The translations under genes were made by a program, and so were the position numbers. The notes under the pieces were generated by a model, which was given only the letters and a program-made list of their open reading frames with translations, made no database searches and was not told the origin of the DNA. From Leeuwenhoekiella marinoflava DSM 3653 (GTDB taxonomy: Bacteria; Bacteroidota; Bacteroidia; Flavobacteriales; Flavobacteriaceae), in the NCBI RefSeq assembly GCF_900129005.1, contig NZ_FQUN01000004.1:280986-344985 (forward strand): a stretch of 64,000 nucleotides of DNA, written 5' to 3'. Positions 39,618-48,813 of this stretch are shown in pieces (positions within the stretch are counted from its first letter, which is position 1; each line of letters begins with the position of its first letter).

Positions 39618-40361
39618 ATACGCAAACGAGTATTAGCTAGCTTGCTAATTGAAAATGATCGTATTGAGGTTATGAAAATCAAACGTTTACGCTTCAAAAT
39701 GATTTGAAGCACCAACTCAACGAGGCTAAACATGGAGAGGAAGCTTTGCAAATACTGCGCGATAAAAGCAAACTGCCAGACATCATTCTTCTGGGTTTAA
39801 ATATGCTTAATATAAACGGTATAGAGTTTTTGAAAATTCTTGAAAATGATTCTGTATTAAAATACATACCTACCTACGGTAATTCTAACGACTTCTAATA
39901 ATCATAATGATGTAAAGAAATGTTATGAGACAGGCATTACAGGATATATACTAAACAGATAGAAACAGCAAATCCGGAAATATATAAACGAATTATTGTC
40001 AGAGAACGCGAAGCGCAAAAAACCGCAGAATCTATTCTTGAAGAAAAATCTTCTGAACTCTACACGTTATCTAACGAATTACAAAAATCTAGCGAGCGAC
40101 ATCAGTCATTAAGCTACCAGAAAAATTCTGAATTAGAGGGCTTATTTGAGAATCTAGTTGATGTTTACTGATTTAGAGGAGTATGTTCTTAAAATGAATG
40201 GTGTTGCAGTTTGTTTAATGGGCGGGTTACGACTTTCTTTACCTAAAGGTGGATAACAACACGTTGCTGTTGCAGCGGAAGACATCCTAAGAGCTATTAC
40301 CTCCGAAGAAAAAAAAGCAAAGATCATTCAAGAACAACAGCGGCAGCTCTTGATCAATTAG
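39618..40361 (+). pseudogene. Decayed receiver-PAS regulator
   Basis: Pieces of one protein can be read in shifting frames. LLIENDRIEVMKIKRL (from about 39642) is a receiver N-terminus; KHQLNEAKHGEEALQILRD...NGIEFLKILEND (39704-39898) is the receiver middle, where the phospho-acceptor Asp has become Gly (LLGLNM); NDVKKCYETGITGYIL follows after a stop; then a coiled coil (REREAQKTAESILEEK), LFENLVDVY, and TDLEEYVLKMNGVAVCLMG as a PAS start. At least four frame breaks or stops separate them. The parent was probably a hybrid sensor of the receiver-coiled coil-PAS-kinase type; the kinase part is gone. Confidence 0.75.
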
Positions 40362-40532
40362 TGGGTTGTTTTTTGTTAGTTAGAAGGTAGCCTTTGGGAG
40401 AGCGCTGCCTTTTTTTGTATCAACTGAGAAAATTTCAGTACATTTCTGTTTTAGTGGTTTTTATTAATCCGTTCAAATTTTAATTTGATCAAGTTATAAG
40501 AAACCTTGTTGAGTAAACCTCAAACTATCATA

Positions 40533-40547
40533 ATCTCGATTATAGAT
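40533..40547. repeat. Intergenic palindromic element
   Basis: ATCTCGATTATAGAT; its last base touches the TTG start of the next gene. Confidence 0.45.
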
Positions 40548-41272
40548 TGAATAAACACGTTTTACAAATCATTTGTGTTGCGGGCTTTTTGAGCCTCAAC
40601 TGTTGTAAATCATATTTTGATAAACAAGCGACCATGCAATCAGCTGCAATCCCTTTTTCTGAAAATTTTGATTCTCAAACCGATTTTGATCAACTCTGGA
40701 AAGATGATTCATTCAACAGTCCAAGATCGTATTCCATTGAAAACAATCACTTAAAAATCACAACCCGTGCAGCTCGTAACGACCGGGTGAAAGCGCATAC
40801 ACGTCGCAAAGATTTTGGTGTAGGCACGTATTCCTGGCGTATATTTGTACCGGTTTTTGAAGAAAACGCGCGGTGTAGTATAGGAGCCTTCTTATACCAT
40901 AGTGGCAAACCCGCTTATGAATTTGACTTCGAGATAGGCTCAGGAAAGCCTCAACTACGCGATGAGCTGCATGCGCAACCTGATGATGCAGTGGTTTATT
41001 GTACTTCGCAAAGCCATCCGTTTGCTTCTGAAGAATTTAAAGTGAAAATGGACAAATGGTCAGATTTCAAAATAACCTTGAGCGATGTAGGAGGAAGGTA
41101 TTTGATCAAGTGGTTTATAAATAACCAACTCGTAAAAACCTTACAAACCGATGTGAAAACTAAAGTGAAATTTTCTGCTTATTGCAGTTTGGAGAACCTC
41201 TCTTTTATGGGTACAAAATGGCCCACGCAAGAACATTATGTGTTATTTGATAGATTTACTTTTCAGCAGTAA
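40547..41272 (+). CDS. GH16-like lipoprotein
   Basis: 241 residues from TTG 40547. This start is chosen because it yields a lipoprotein signal (hydrophobic 5-16, then LSLNCCK); the next in-frame ATG would remove it. The remainder looks like a concanavalin-type beta sandwich, and AYEFDFEIGSG contains E125-x-D127-x-E129, the catalytic signature of family 16 glycoside hydrolases. A cell-surface glucanase-like role is plausible but the fold assignment is by eye. It stands between two pseudogenes and partly overlaps a palindromic repeat at its start. Confidence 0.6.
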   Translation: MNKHVLQIICVAGFLSLNCCKSYFDKQATMQSAAIPFSENFDSQTDFDQLWKDDSFNSPRSYSIENNHLKITTRAARNDRVKAHTRRKDFGVGTYSWRIFVPVFEENARCSIGAFLYHSGKPAYEFDFEIGSGKPQLRDELHAQPDDAVVYCTSQSHPFASEEFKVKMDKWSDFKITLSDVGGRYLIKWFINNQLVKTLQTDVKTKVKFSAYCSLENLSFMGTKWPTQEHYVLFDRFTFQQ

Positions 41273-41274
41273 TA

Positions 41275-41639
41275 TTACGGTGTTCTCAAGATTTTTTCCG
41301 TTTTTTTGCTTTTAGCTAATTCATCAACAAGCTAGTCTAAATACCGTACTTTTTGAGTCCATGCGTTTTCTAGTTCTTCTACACGATAGCCATAAATAAC
41401 TCCTTTTATTAGTTGAGCATTTGGGTTTAAAGTCGCTTTACTGAAGAATTTTTCGAAGCTTACTTGCTGCTCTATCAAAGTTTGAAGTGTGGTTTCATCA
41501 AAACCGGTGAGCATTCTATAACTTGATGCAATTCTGTTTGAGTTCTGCCTTTTTGCGCTACGTTACTTACATAATGCGGGTAAACCGAAGAAAAGATCAT
41601 CGTTGCAATACGCTGATTATGTTCTGGAATGGTCTTCAT
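41275..41639 (-). pseudogene. DUF2200 gene with frameshift and premature stop
   Basis: On the minus strand, MKTIPEHNQRIATMIFSSVY begins at 41639 and runs to QTELHQVIE, where one base is missing in the codon expected for Trp; the frame then resumes as LTGFDETTLQTLIEQQVSFE and PNAQLIKGVIYGYRVEELE. A TAG (near 41332) follows RYLD where Lys would be expected, after which LVDELAKSKKTEKILR continues in frame to 41275. Both lesions fit a once-complete DUF2200 protein of about 120 residues. Function of the family unknown. Confidence 0.8.
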
Positions 41640-41717
41640 TTTAGGAATGTTTTTTTATCTCAAATCATTTTAAAATTCAGCCTTTTAGAAGAAATTTTGT
41701 TTTGTTCATCAACATAA

Positions 41718-41757
41718 AAAAGCCCTTTAGAGTTTAACTAGAGGGCTTAGTTTTTTT
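41718..41757. terminator. Bidirectional terminator
   Basis: AAGCCCTTTAG and CTAGAGGGCTT pair with one G-U; T-run follows. Serves the minus-strand serine hydrolase gene. Confidence 0.8.
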
Positions 41758-41776
41758 ATTAGAAATGATGTAAAAA

Positions 41777-43069
41777 CTATTGTCCGGTGCCTGTCATGTT
41801 ACTTTCGGCAACTTCTTCTTGTATGGCTTTATCTATTCTCCCTGCAAGATACATATGATCTGTAGCTGAGTTTTTACGCAAAACATTCGTCATTAAACAG
41901 ACAATATATTTAGGTCCCCCATTAGGATGTTCAACAATTATTACAGAGTTCATATAGTTGAATACATTGCCGGCATAATCCCCGCAAGCACCTTTACTTT
42001 TATCACATTTGTAAAAACTTCCGCTTTTAAAATATACAGCAGCAGAATCTAATTCATGGGAATAGGCATAGCGAATACGACGCTCTGTCTGATACATAAT
42101 GCGTTTCATTTCTACACTAGAAAGCGAGTCAATGGCTTTACCTTGCTCCAAATTTATTAAGAATTTCATCAAACCTTTTGGAGAACCGATGCTCCCCCCC
42201 ATTCTGCCTACATAGCGTTCACCACCGTTGGTGAAAAACCCGCCCAGACGCCATTCATCTTCAGTGATTCCCATTTTACGCAAGGGTTCATTTACAACCT
42301 CATTGGCAAGTCTGGTAACTTCACCTCGGTCTGTGTCTTTAAACCATTGCATAGCCTCTTCATCAGTCAGGTTAAAGTACTTTTCACCAAAAACTTTCAG
42401 CAATAAAGCTTCTCTATAAACTACACTAGCAGCTCCGTTATTACTCACAGCAACCATATGATCTATCCATTCAAAAAGGCTAAAAACGTCGTCTTCACGA
42501 GCCGTTCTACGTGATAATTTATCTTGCTGGATATCATAGAGTGGGATGGTGTGATGATCATAAACTGCAAAAGGTCCACCTTTTACACGTTTATATTTCA
42601 GTAGATTGATTCGAGCTCCCCAATCTTCTGGGCATAATTTTTCAAGCTGATCAAACATTGCGATTAGAATGGCAAGTTTACCAACACTCCCGGGTTGATA
42701 TCCACGTGTTTCATTACGCGCTGCATATTTCAGATTGGTAGAGTCGGTCATATCCAATACAGAAATTGAGTAACTCTGATCCAGACCATAAAACAAGCCG
42801 CCAATTTTTTTCTGAAAGTCCGGATCTTCCTGCATATAAGCAATAGCGCTATCCGCTTTATTGGTCAAATTCAGTTTAATATCGTCCATAGACAAATAAG
42901 CACCGGCCGGAATACGGGTGTATTTGATACTGTCTTTTACAATTTTTTGCAAATAAGCGAGTCGGTCAATGCCGGTGCGCTCATAGCCATCAATAGGGTA
43001 GAAGCTATTAGGAACCGAAAATGCAAGCGCAAGCAGGATTACCGGTATGAGGAGCAGGATTTTTTTCAT
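41777..43069 (-). CDS. Serine hydrolase, beta-lactamase-like
   Basis: 430 residues with an N-terminal signal or anchor (residues 3-20). Motifs of the penicillin-recognising fold: SxxK as S128-V-G-K131 in PGSVGKLAI, SxN as S209-N-N211, and KSG in FKSGSFYKC (about residue 353) in place of KTG. The C-terminal part is longer than in class A beta-lactamases. It could be a DD-peptidase or esterase; beta-lactam hydrolysis is not implied. Flanked by terminator 41718-41757 downstream. Confidence 0.75.
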   Translation of the reverse strand: MKKILLLIPVILLALAFSVPNSFYPIDGYERTGIDRLAYLQKIVKDSIKYTRIPAGAYLSMDDIKLNLTNKADSAIAYMQEDPDFQKKIGGLFYGLDQSYSISVLDMTDSTNLKYAARNETRGYQPGSVGKLAILIAMFDQLEKLCPEDWGARINLLKYKRVKGGPFAVYDHHTIPLYDIQQDKLSRRTAREDDVFSLFEWIDHMVAVSNNGAASVVYREALLLKVFGEKYFNLTDEEAMQWFKDTDRGEVTRLANEVVNEPLRKMGITEDEWRLGGFFTNGGERYVGRMGGSIGSPKGLMKFLINLEQGKAIDSLSSVEMKRIMYQTERRIRYAYSHELDSAAVYFKSGSFYKCDKSKGACGDYAGNVFNYMNSVIIVEHPNGGPKYIVCLMTNVLRKNSATDHMYLAGRIDKAIQEEVAESNMTGTGQ

Positions 43070-43083
43070 AGTTTTTCTTTAAA

Positions 43084-43110
43084 TTTTTTATTGGCACCGT
43101 CAAAGGGTTC
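43084..43110. repeat. Short repeat, copy 1
   Basis: TTTTTTATTGGCACCG followed by T-C-A-A-A-GGGTTC. The same sequence with two or three changes lies at 50785-50811. Confidence 0.5.
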
Positions 43111-43172
43111 AAACCCCCGAGGTAGTTTACTCTAAAATATGCTGTGCTATTAAAATGGAATAGAAAATCTTT

Positions 43173-46079
43173 TTAGAGTTTTGTATCCATTTCAATATAC
43201 TCATCGGGATTACTTCTAGGTGAAATCGAATCGAGATAGCCGTTACTCAGCGCATTTTTATTTTCAACAAAAGGTCTAATCTGAAACAACCAGATTTTAT
43301 CATCCTGAAAACCTAACTCTACGTCGTAAGCACCATCAGGATTGGTATGGGTTTCTTGGGGTATCTTAGTACGAATTTCCTGAGCTACTTCTCGCAAACT
43401 CTGAATATTTTGTTCACTTAAAATAGTTGATTCAAAAGTGGTACTGTAAGCTTTAGTTCCACCACTTTCCGGAAGTCTGATATAATCCGGTTGACGGGCA
43501 GGAGCAAGCAACCTGTTTCCGCTTGCGGTAATCAATCTGGTTTCTGCAGCCTGACCATCTACGGCGCCACCGGCACCACGGCTAAAGGCAACGGTAAGAT
43601 CGTCGTCAGTTCCTTCATTGATACCTTTTGTGATCATTACACCACTGTATGCTACATCTACACTAGGAATCACTAAAATTGATGGGAAAACATTCTCCGG
43701 ATTTGATAAATAAACCTGACGCCATTTAAAACTACGCTCAGTATATGGCGAAGCCCAAACTTTTTTGATTCCGTCTACTATTTTTTGTTCTTCAACAACG
43801 TTGAATAAGGTAAGGTTTAGACCGGCACCGGTAAATTCTTTAAGATCTTCCATATTGGTGTCACTACGCAAGAATACAGGTGCTTGCCCCATAGGCTTCC
43901 CAAAAATAGAACTGAACGAACTGCGTAGCTCGCTAATGAACTGTGGCTTTAGCTGCATTCTGTTGATCGCATCGCGTAATGTCGCTAGTTTTTTAAACTG
44001 AAAATCTTCTACTTGTGCTTCGGCTGTGCCGTTATTACGCATGGCTTCTGCGGAAGCAAACATTTCAGTTAAGAATTCCCAGTAGCTTTTATTTTGTCCC
44101 GGCATGGGCAAATCCATATGATCTTTAAAAATCCCAAACGGAATCACCAAACCTTCAACTACCTGTTCCGGAAACATTTTCTTCAGCTGGCCGAGATTAG
44201 CCGCTTTAGGACCTGCAAGAATACCACTTGCCGAAGCATCAATATCACGCATATTGAGAATGCTCTTTTTGTCAAGCCTTATTTTTTCAATAGGTACGGC
44301 GATTTTTTCACTGTTACGTTCTGTGACTGAAAATAAATCTTTTTCTTCCGCAGACATGTTATCTGCTGGTTTTATGATCACGGTTCCCTTATTAGAAACC
44401 GCATAAAAAACAGTTTTACCGTTATAGGCCTCAAGATCTTCTAGGTTAGAATCTATAAGCGCAGCATTAGGAATCCCTAAGTTTCTAGCCAATAACTGAA
44501 CGTGAGAAACCAGGTTTCCTTCATCTACCGTAGCGATTCCTGCAACGGGTTTTAGATCAGAAGGTGGACGCTTAAATATGTAAATCTTATTATTTGAAAC
44601 TTCTATCCCATCAGGATTACCGGGAACAACTACCAATTCACCCATCGCATAACCGGGATTTAAGCCGTGAATGGCGCTTTGGTCTGCAATATCCATCACA
44701 TCGTTTTCCAGATTAGATTTGTTGTTTATAAAATCTCCCAACTCACTTACTGTTTTTCCTAAAGGAAGCGCTACAGATGAGCGCACGCGATCATCTATAA
44801 ATCCTGTGGCAAGCGGCTCAAAAGCGGTATATTTTTCAACTACGTCATCATAAGTAGCTTTTGCCATAGCAGCACTCCATTGTACAGCACTACGTGAAGT
44901 ATTATGAATCGTATTGAGTTCGGCTAGTGAAACGTTAGTGTAATTAATAGGTGCAATAATACCTTCAATTTCTTCCCATTCCCAGACTTCCAGAAGTCCG
45001 GTTCCTGCAGTAGCATAACTTAAATGATATACTTTATCCAGAAGTTCTTTAAGTGTTTCAGGCTCCCAATCTCCAGATTTTTTCAGGAGCATTTCTTCGA
45101 GTTTAAGTGAAACATCAAGTAATGTTAATCGGTCTTGAGCGCGTTGTATTTGAGTAATCTGCGTACGAATGTTACACAGCATATCGCTGATTTCAGGAAT
45201 AATAGAATATGCCGGTGTATTGTTGTCAAATTTTGTGGTAAACGCTATTACTTGATTTTTTACATCAAGGTCACTTTTGATACCAGAAACTTGAGCATTC
45301 AATTTTTCTAAATTGATAGGGGCGTAATATTCAGTAAGTGTTTCTAGTAAATTTTTAAACTCCGTTTTTAATTCCGGTGTAAGTTCATCATCATATTCTT
45401 CTCTAAAATTTTGAACTAAAGCGACATCGCTCACATCTGGCTGACCGTGAATTTTAACACGTACATCCATAAATTTAGGGAACTCTTCTGCGATCACTTT
45501 AGATTCACTACGCATACGTTGCGCAATATTATCGTCACCTGCATGAGGTATATCTTTGAGCGCTTGTCTTATCAAATAGTAATTAGCTTCTAGTCGTTTA
45601 TCGTCTTTCAACAACCAGTTGAAAAAAGCAATCCCCCAGGCTTCTTCATCTTCAGATTGTATTGCACCGCGGTAATACTGTGCCTTTTCTAAAATCCAGC
45701 CGTTGTCAACGCTTTTTAGATAATTTCCTAGTTGGTATTGCTTCAACCTGCTATGATCGCTGGCAGCGTCCCAAAACTTCGTATTATCTGCAGCTGCCAG
45801 AATCTCACCGAAGTAGAGATTATTACGGTCTGCAAGATTTTCAGTTAGTTCTTTGTAACTCGCGTGCTGAATACCGTCTATCCCTTCGGGGCATGGATCT
45901 TTTGGCTCACGAACAGTTCCATCTTCACAAAACCAGCGAATTCGTAAGTAAGGTCCTCGAGGATCATTCTTAAAATCTTTGATGGTCTGTTTTATATTCT
46001 GAGGCGTAAATTCTTGAGCACTTAGGGTGGCGCCCGTGAGAAGCATTACAAGTAGGCTTAAGCGTAGTGTTGCTGGCAT
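43173..46079 (-). CDS. Exported PEP/pyruvate-binding (glucan water dikinase-like) protein
   Basis: 968 residues with a signal peptide (cleavage after ATLSAQ likely). A helical N-terminal region of about 460 residues is unrecognised. A phosphohistidine swivel domain follows (about 475-570) with VSHVQLLARN (His526), then an ATP-grasp PEP/pyruvate-binding domain (about 600-940) with GPKAANLGQL, RSDTNMEDLKEFTGAGL and the terminal QIRPF. The order His domain then ATP-grasp matches plant glucan water dikinases, not PpsA/PPDK. An extracytoplasmic ATP-dependent dikinase would be unexpected; the true activity is unknown. A TATTTTTG -7 box lies at 46096-46103 on the minus strand. Confidence 0.75.
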   Translation of the reverse strand: MPATLRLSLLVMLLTGATLSAQEFTPQNIKQTIKDFKNDPRGPYLRIRWFCEDGTVREPKDPCPEGIDGIQHASYKELTENLADRNNLYFGEILAAADNTKFWDAASDHSRLKQYQLGNYLKSVDNGWILEKAQYYRGAIQSEDEEAWGIAFFNWLLKDDKRLEANYYLIRQALKDIPHAGDDNIAQRMRSESKVIAEEFPKFMDVRVKIHGQPDVSDVALVQNFREEYDDELTPELKTEFKNLLETLTEYYAPINLEKLNAQVSGIKSDLDVKNQVIAFTTKFDNNTPAYSIIPEISDMLCNIRTQITQIQRAQDRLTLLDVSLKLEEMLLKKSGDWEPETLKELLDKVYHLSYATAGTGLLEVWEWEEIEGIIAPINYTNVSLAELNTIHNTSRSAVQWSAAMAKATYDDVVEKYTAFEPLATGFIDDRVRSSVALPLGKTVSELGDFINNKSNLENDVMDIADQSAIHGLNPGYAMGELVVVPGNPDGIEVSNNKIYIFKRPPSDLKPVAGIATVDEGNLVSHVQLLARNLGIPNAALIDSNLEDLEAYNGKTVFYAVSNKGTVIIKPADNMSAEEKDLFSVTERNSEKIAVPIEKIRLDKKSILNMRDIDASASGILAGPKAANLGQLKKMFPEQVVEGLVIPFGIFKDHMDLPMPGQNKSYWEFLTEMFASAEAMRNNGTAEAQVEDFQFKKLATLRDAINRMQLKPQFISELRSSFSSIFGKPMGQAPVFLRSDTNMEDLKEFTGAGLNLTLFNVVEEQKIVDGIKKVWASPYTERSFKWRQVYLSNPENVFPSILVIPSVDVAYSGVMITKGINEGTDDDLTVAFSRGAGGAVDGQAAETRLITASGNRLLAPARQPDYIRLPESGGTKAYSTTFESTILSEQNIQSLREVAQEIRTKIPQETHTNPDGAYDVELGFQDDKIWLFQIRPFVENKNALSNGYLDSISPRSNPDEYIEMDTKL

Positions 46080-46095
46080 AAAAGGTTGTTTGTCA

Positions 46096-46103
46096 CAAAA
46101 ATA
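46096..46103 (-). promoter_or_regulatory. -7 element of the dikinase-like gene
   Basis: On the minus strand TATTTTTG matches TAnnTTTG, 17 bases ahead of the start. No upstream TTTG at the usual spacing. Confidence 0.4.
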
Positions 46104-46193
46104 GGTGTAGAGGATGTTAATAGACTTATAAAAAAGGCTATGATTTTCTTAAATATTAAGGTTTGGAGTAAAATTTAAAGTTTGTATAAATCA

Positions 46194-46222
46194 AAAAAGT
46201 CCGCTACACTAACGGACTTTTA
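46194..46222. terminator. Terminator of the sigma-factor operon
   Basis: AAAAGTCCG (46195-46203) and CGGACTTTT (46213-46221) around loop CTACACTAA; on the minus strand it follows the membrane-protein gene. Confidence 0.8.
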
Positions 46223-46235
46223 GATATACTGTAAG

Positions 46236-46877
46236 TTAATCTCTCAATTCAAGTTTATTGAGCTCTTTATAGTTGCGTTTTAAACGCTTTAATAAGATTC
46301 CATAGAGCAATTTATAAAATAGCCAAAGTAAGAATAGAAAAACAACAAGCCCTCCTATAATTAAAGCTATAAATGCCAGTGGTAAAGTTTGAGAACCATC
46401 TGGGGCAGTAACCATTACTTTCTCAAAATCTGGATCAAAAAAGAGCATTGCAAAAAAGACTACTAATCCAATAACAAACATCAATATAAGATTATACGCC
46501 ACATAAAAATTGACTGTTCTACGCACCTTAAGGATACGATTCATCAAATGTCTGGTATTGTCTGTAGTTTGAACCTCTTTATAATTTTTATAGAAGAGAT
46601 ATATAAAGAAGCCTAAAACTGCATATTGAAGCAGCAGCGTTATGATTTCAAATTCAAATAAGTGAATTTTCTGGAGTGATTCCCAAGTATCTTTGTTTGT
46701 TGTTAAAATATTTATCGCCGTCCATAAAATAAATTCAAAAATAGATACATATAAAATCCACTTCATCAATGATGAGGAGCGTTTGTGTATCATTTTATAG
46801 ATAGCATCGCCGCTAACCTTAGGAAGGTCTGCCTCCTGGCGCTTCCAGTCTTTTTTTAAAAATTCAAGTTCATCCAT
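46236..46877 (-). CDS. Four-helix membrane protein, putative anti-sigma partner
   Basis: 213 residues. A short N-terminal cytoplasmic region (MDELEFLKKDWKRQEADLPKVS) precedes KMIHKRSSSLMKW and then four predicted membrane helices, ending in a basic, lysine-rich tail. No zinc-binding ZAS motif is visible. It lies six bases after the ECF sigma gene, the usual place of an anti-sigma factor, and the cytoplasmic N-terminus could contact sigma; this role is inferred from position only. Confidence 0.65.
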   Translation of the reverse strand: MDELEFLKKDWKRQEADLPKVSGDAIYKMIHKRSSSLMKWILYVSIFEFILWTAINILTTNKDTWESLQKIHLFEFEIITLLLQYAVLGFFIYLFYKNYKEVQTTDNTRHLMNRILKVRRTVNFYVAYNLILMFVIGLVVFFAMLFFDPDFEKVMVTAPDGSQTLPLAFIALIIGGLVVFLFLLWLFYKLLYGILLKRLKRNYKELNKLELRD

Positions 46878-46883
46878 CTGCTG

Positions 46884-47378
46884 CTACACATTTAATAAGT
46901 CTTTCAACTTTCCTTTTACCCGGTTCATTTTTACCCTGGCATTAACTTCTGTAATACCTAAAGTTTCTGATATCTCGCTATAGGGTTTGTCTTCGAGATA
47001 TAAAAACACCAGTGCCTTATCAATATCGTTGAGTTGTCTAATCGCTTTGTACATTAACTTAAGTTGTTCTTCAACAGTGTTGTCGTATTCTGTACTGACA
47101 ATTTTAAACATCACACTCTCATAATCCTGCGTTTTGATACTACGCTTAGATTTACGGTAGAGCGTAATCGCCGTATTGAGCGCCACACGATACATCCAGG
47201 TTGTAAACTTAGAGTCTCCTCTAAATTTTGGATATGCTTTAAATAATTGAATGGTTATTTCTTGAAACAAATCATTGTGCGACTCCTGGTCATGAGTATA
47301 TAACCGGCAGATCTTATGCACTATATTCTGATTCGCTTCTAGCTGGGTTACAAATTGTTTTTCAAGTTGCGGATCCAA
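46884..47378 (-). CDS. ECF RNA polymerase sigma factor
   Basis: 164 residues, normal for the ECF group. Region 2 includes DLFQEITIQLFKAYPKFRGDSKFTTWMYRVALNTAI, and region 4 includes LEDKPYSEISETLGITEVNARVKMNRVKGKLKDLL with its helix-turn-helix. It directs RNA polymerase to stress or surface-related promoters; targets cannot be read here. Paired with the four-helix membrane protein gene just downstream. Confidence 0.92.
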   Translation of the reverse strand: MDPQLEKQFVTQLEANQNIVHKICRLYTHDQESHNDLFQEITIQLFKAYPKFRGDSKFTTWMYRVALNTAITLYRKSKRSIKTQDYESVMFKIVSTEYDNTVEEQLKLMYKAIRQLNDIDKALVFLYLEDKPYSEISETLGITEVNARVKMNRVKGKLKDLLNV

Positions 47379-47478
47379 ATAATTAATTGTTAGTTACCTA
47401 TTTGTACATAAAGGAGGTAATATGTTACAGCTAACGCTAAAATAATGATAAACATGGAGCGTTTTGCCGGCTGTACTT

Positions 47479-47486
47479 TAACTTTG
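47479..47486 (+). promoter_or_regulatory. ndh -7 element
   Basis: TAACTTTG fits TAnnTTTG, 16 bases before ATG 47503; an upstream TTTG (47463-47466) is only 12 bp away, shorter than usual. Confidence 0.4.
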
Positions 47487-47502
47487 TTACAAATAATTAA
47501 TC

Positions 47503-48798
47503 ATGAATATCCCTGATACTAAAGAACCCCGAATCGTCATAATCGGTGGGGGTTTCGGCGGAATGAATCTCATTAAAAACCTCAAAAAAACCGGCTATCA
47601 AGTAGTACTTCTAGACAAGAGGAATTTTCACACGTTTCAACCATTATTATACCAGGTTTCAACCTCGGGTCTGGAGCCGGAATCTATAGCTTATCCGCTG
47701 AGGAAGATCATCAGGAAACAAAAAAATATGCATTTCCGCCTTGCGGAAGTAAACCGAATAGATACCAATCTTCAAAAGATACGTACCGATATTGGCGATC
47801 TGCACTATGATCACTTGGTTATCGCTACAGGGACGCGTACTAATTTCTTCGGAAACAAAACGATTGAAGAAAATGCGGTTTGGATGAAGAGTTTGCCACA
47901 GGCGCTCAACATCCGTAGTTTGATGTTTGAGAATCTAGAGAAAGCAAACCGCACGGAAGATCCGGTAAAACGTAAGGAATTATTGCGATTTGTAATTGCA
48001 GGTGCCGGCCCAACGGGTGTAGAACTTAGTGGAGCTTTGGCAGAATTAAAATCTAATGTTTTGCAGGCAGATTATCCAGATATGGATATCAGTGAAATTG
48101 AAATTCACCTGATTGAAGGAGCTGACCGGGTTTTACCTCCGTTTAGCAAACAGTCTTCTGAGAAAGCGCAGAAATTCTTAGAAGATATGGGGGTAACCAT
48201 TCACTTAGAAACTTTTGTAGGTAATTACGAGAATAATTTAGTGACTACTAAAGGAGATTTGTCATTCAATACCGCGACTTTTATTTGGTCTGCCGGTGTT
48301 ACGGGTGCATCTATAGAAGGTTTTGAAGTTACTTCTTTAGTGCCTAAACTCAATCGCTATAAAGTAGATGTTTATAATCGGGTTGCCGGCTTTCAAAATA
48401 TTTATGCTATAGGAGATATCGCGCTGATGGAAAGTGAAGAATATCCAAAAGGACATCCGCAATTAGCGCAGCCAGCTATTCAACAAGGAAAGAATCTTTC
48501 TAAGAATTTTAAAAAGATGTTACGCGGCGAAGAACTGAATCCGTTTAAATATTTTGATAAAGGTTCTATGGCGACTATAGGTCGTAATAAAGCTGTTGTT
48601 GATATGGGCAAGATTCATTTCGGTGGATTTTTCGCTTGGTTTATCTGGATGTTTATTCACCTCTGGTTCTTAGTAGGTTTTAGAAACCGAATGGTTACCT
48701 TCTTCAACTGGACGTATAGCTATATCAATTACGATAAAGCTGCCAGACTGATTGTAAGACCGTTTAAACAGAATAAAATTATTGCTGAAGAAGATTAG
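47503..48798 (+). CDS. Type II NADH dehydrogenase (NDH-2)
   Basis: 431 residues. FAD-binding GGGFGG (15-20) and the following LLDKRNFHTFQPLLYQVSTSGLEPESIAYPLR are NDH-2 hallmarks; a second Rossmann motif GAGPTGVELSGAL binds NADH; the flavin-contact AIGDIAL lies near 307. The C-terminal aromatic helix (WFIWMFIHLWFLVGF) attaches it to the inner membrane. It passes electrons from NADH to quinone without pumping protons. Confidence 0.92.
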   Translation: MNIPDTKEPRIVIIGGGFGGMNLIKNLKKTGYQVVLLDKRNFHTFQPLLYQVSTSGLEPESIAYPLRKIIRKQKNMHFRLAEVNRIDTNLQKIRTDIGDLHYDHLVIATGTRTNFFGNKTIEENAVWMKSLPQALNIRSLMFENLEKANRTEDPVKRKELLRFVIAGAGPTGVELSGALAELKSNVLQADYPDMDISEIEIHLIEGADRVLPPFSKQSSEKAQKFLEDMGVTIHLETFVGNYENNLVTTKGDLSFNTATFIWSAGVTGASIEGFEVTSLVPKLNRYKVDVYNRVAGFQNIYAIGDIALMESEEYPKGHPQLAQPAIQQGKNLSKNFKKMLRGEELNPFKYFDKGSMATIGRNKAVVDMGKIHFGGFFAWFIWMFIHLWFLVGFRNRMVTFFNWTYSYINYDKAARLIVRPFKQNKIIAEED

Positions 48799-48813
48799 AA
48801 TATTCAGCATTCA

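Noticed and set aside
41777..43069. Beta-lactam resistance gene
   Set aside because: SxxK, SxN and KSG motifs show the fold only; length and sequence do not match a known beta-lactamase class.
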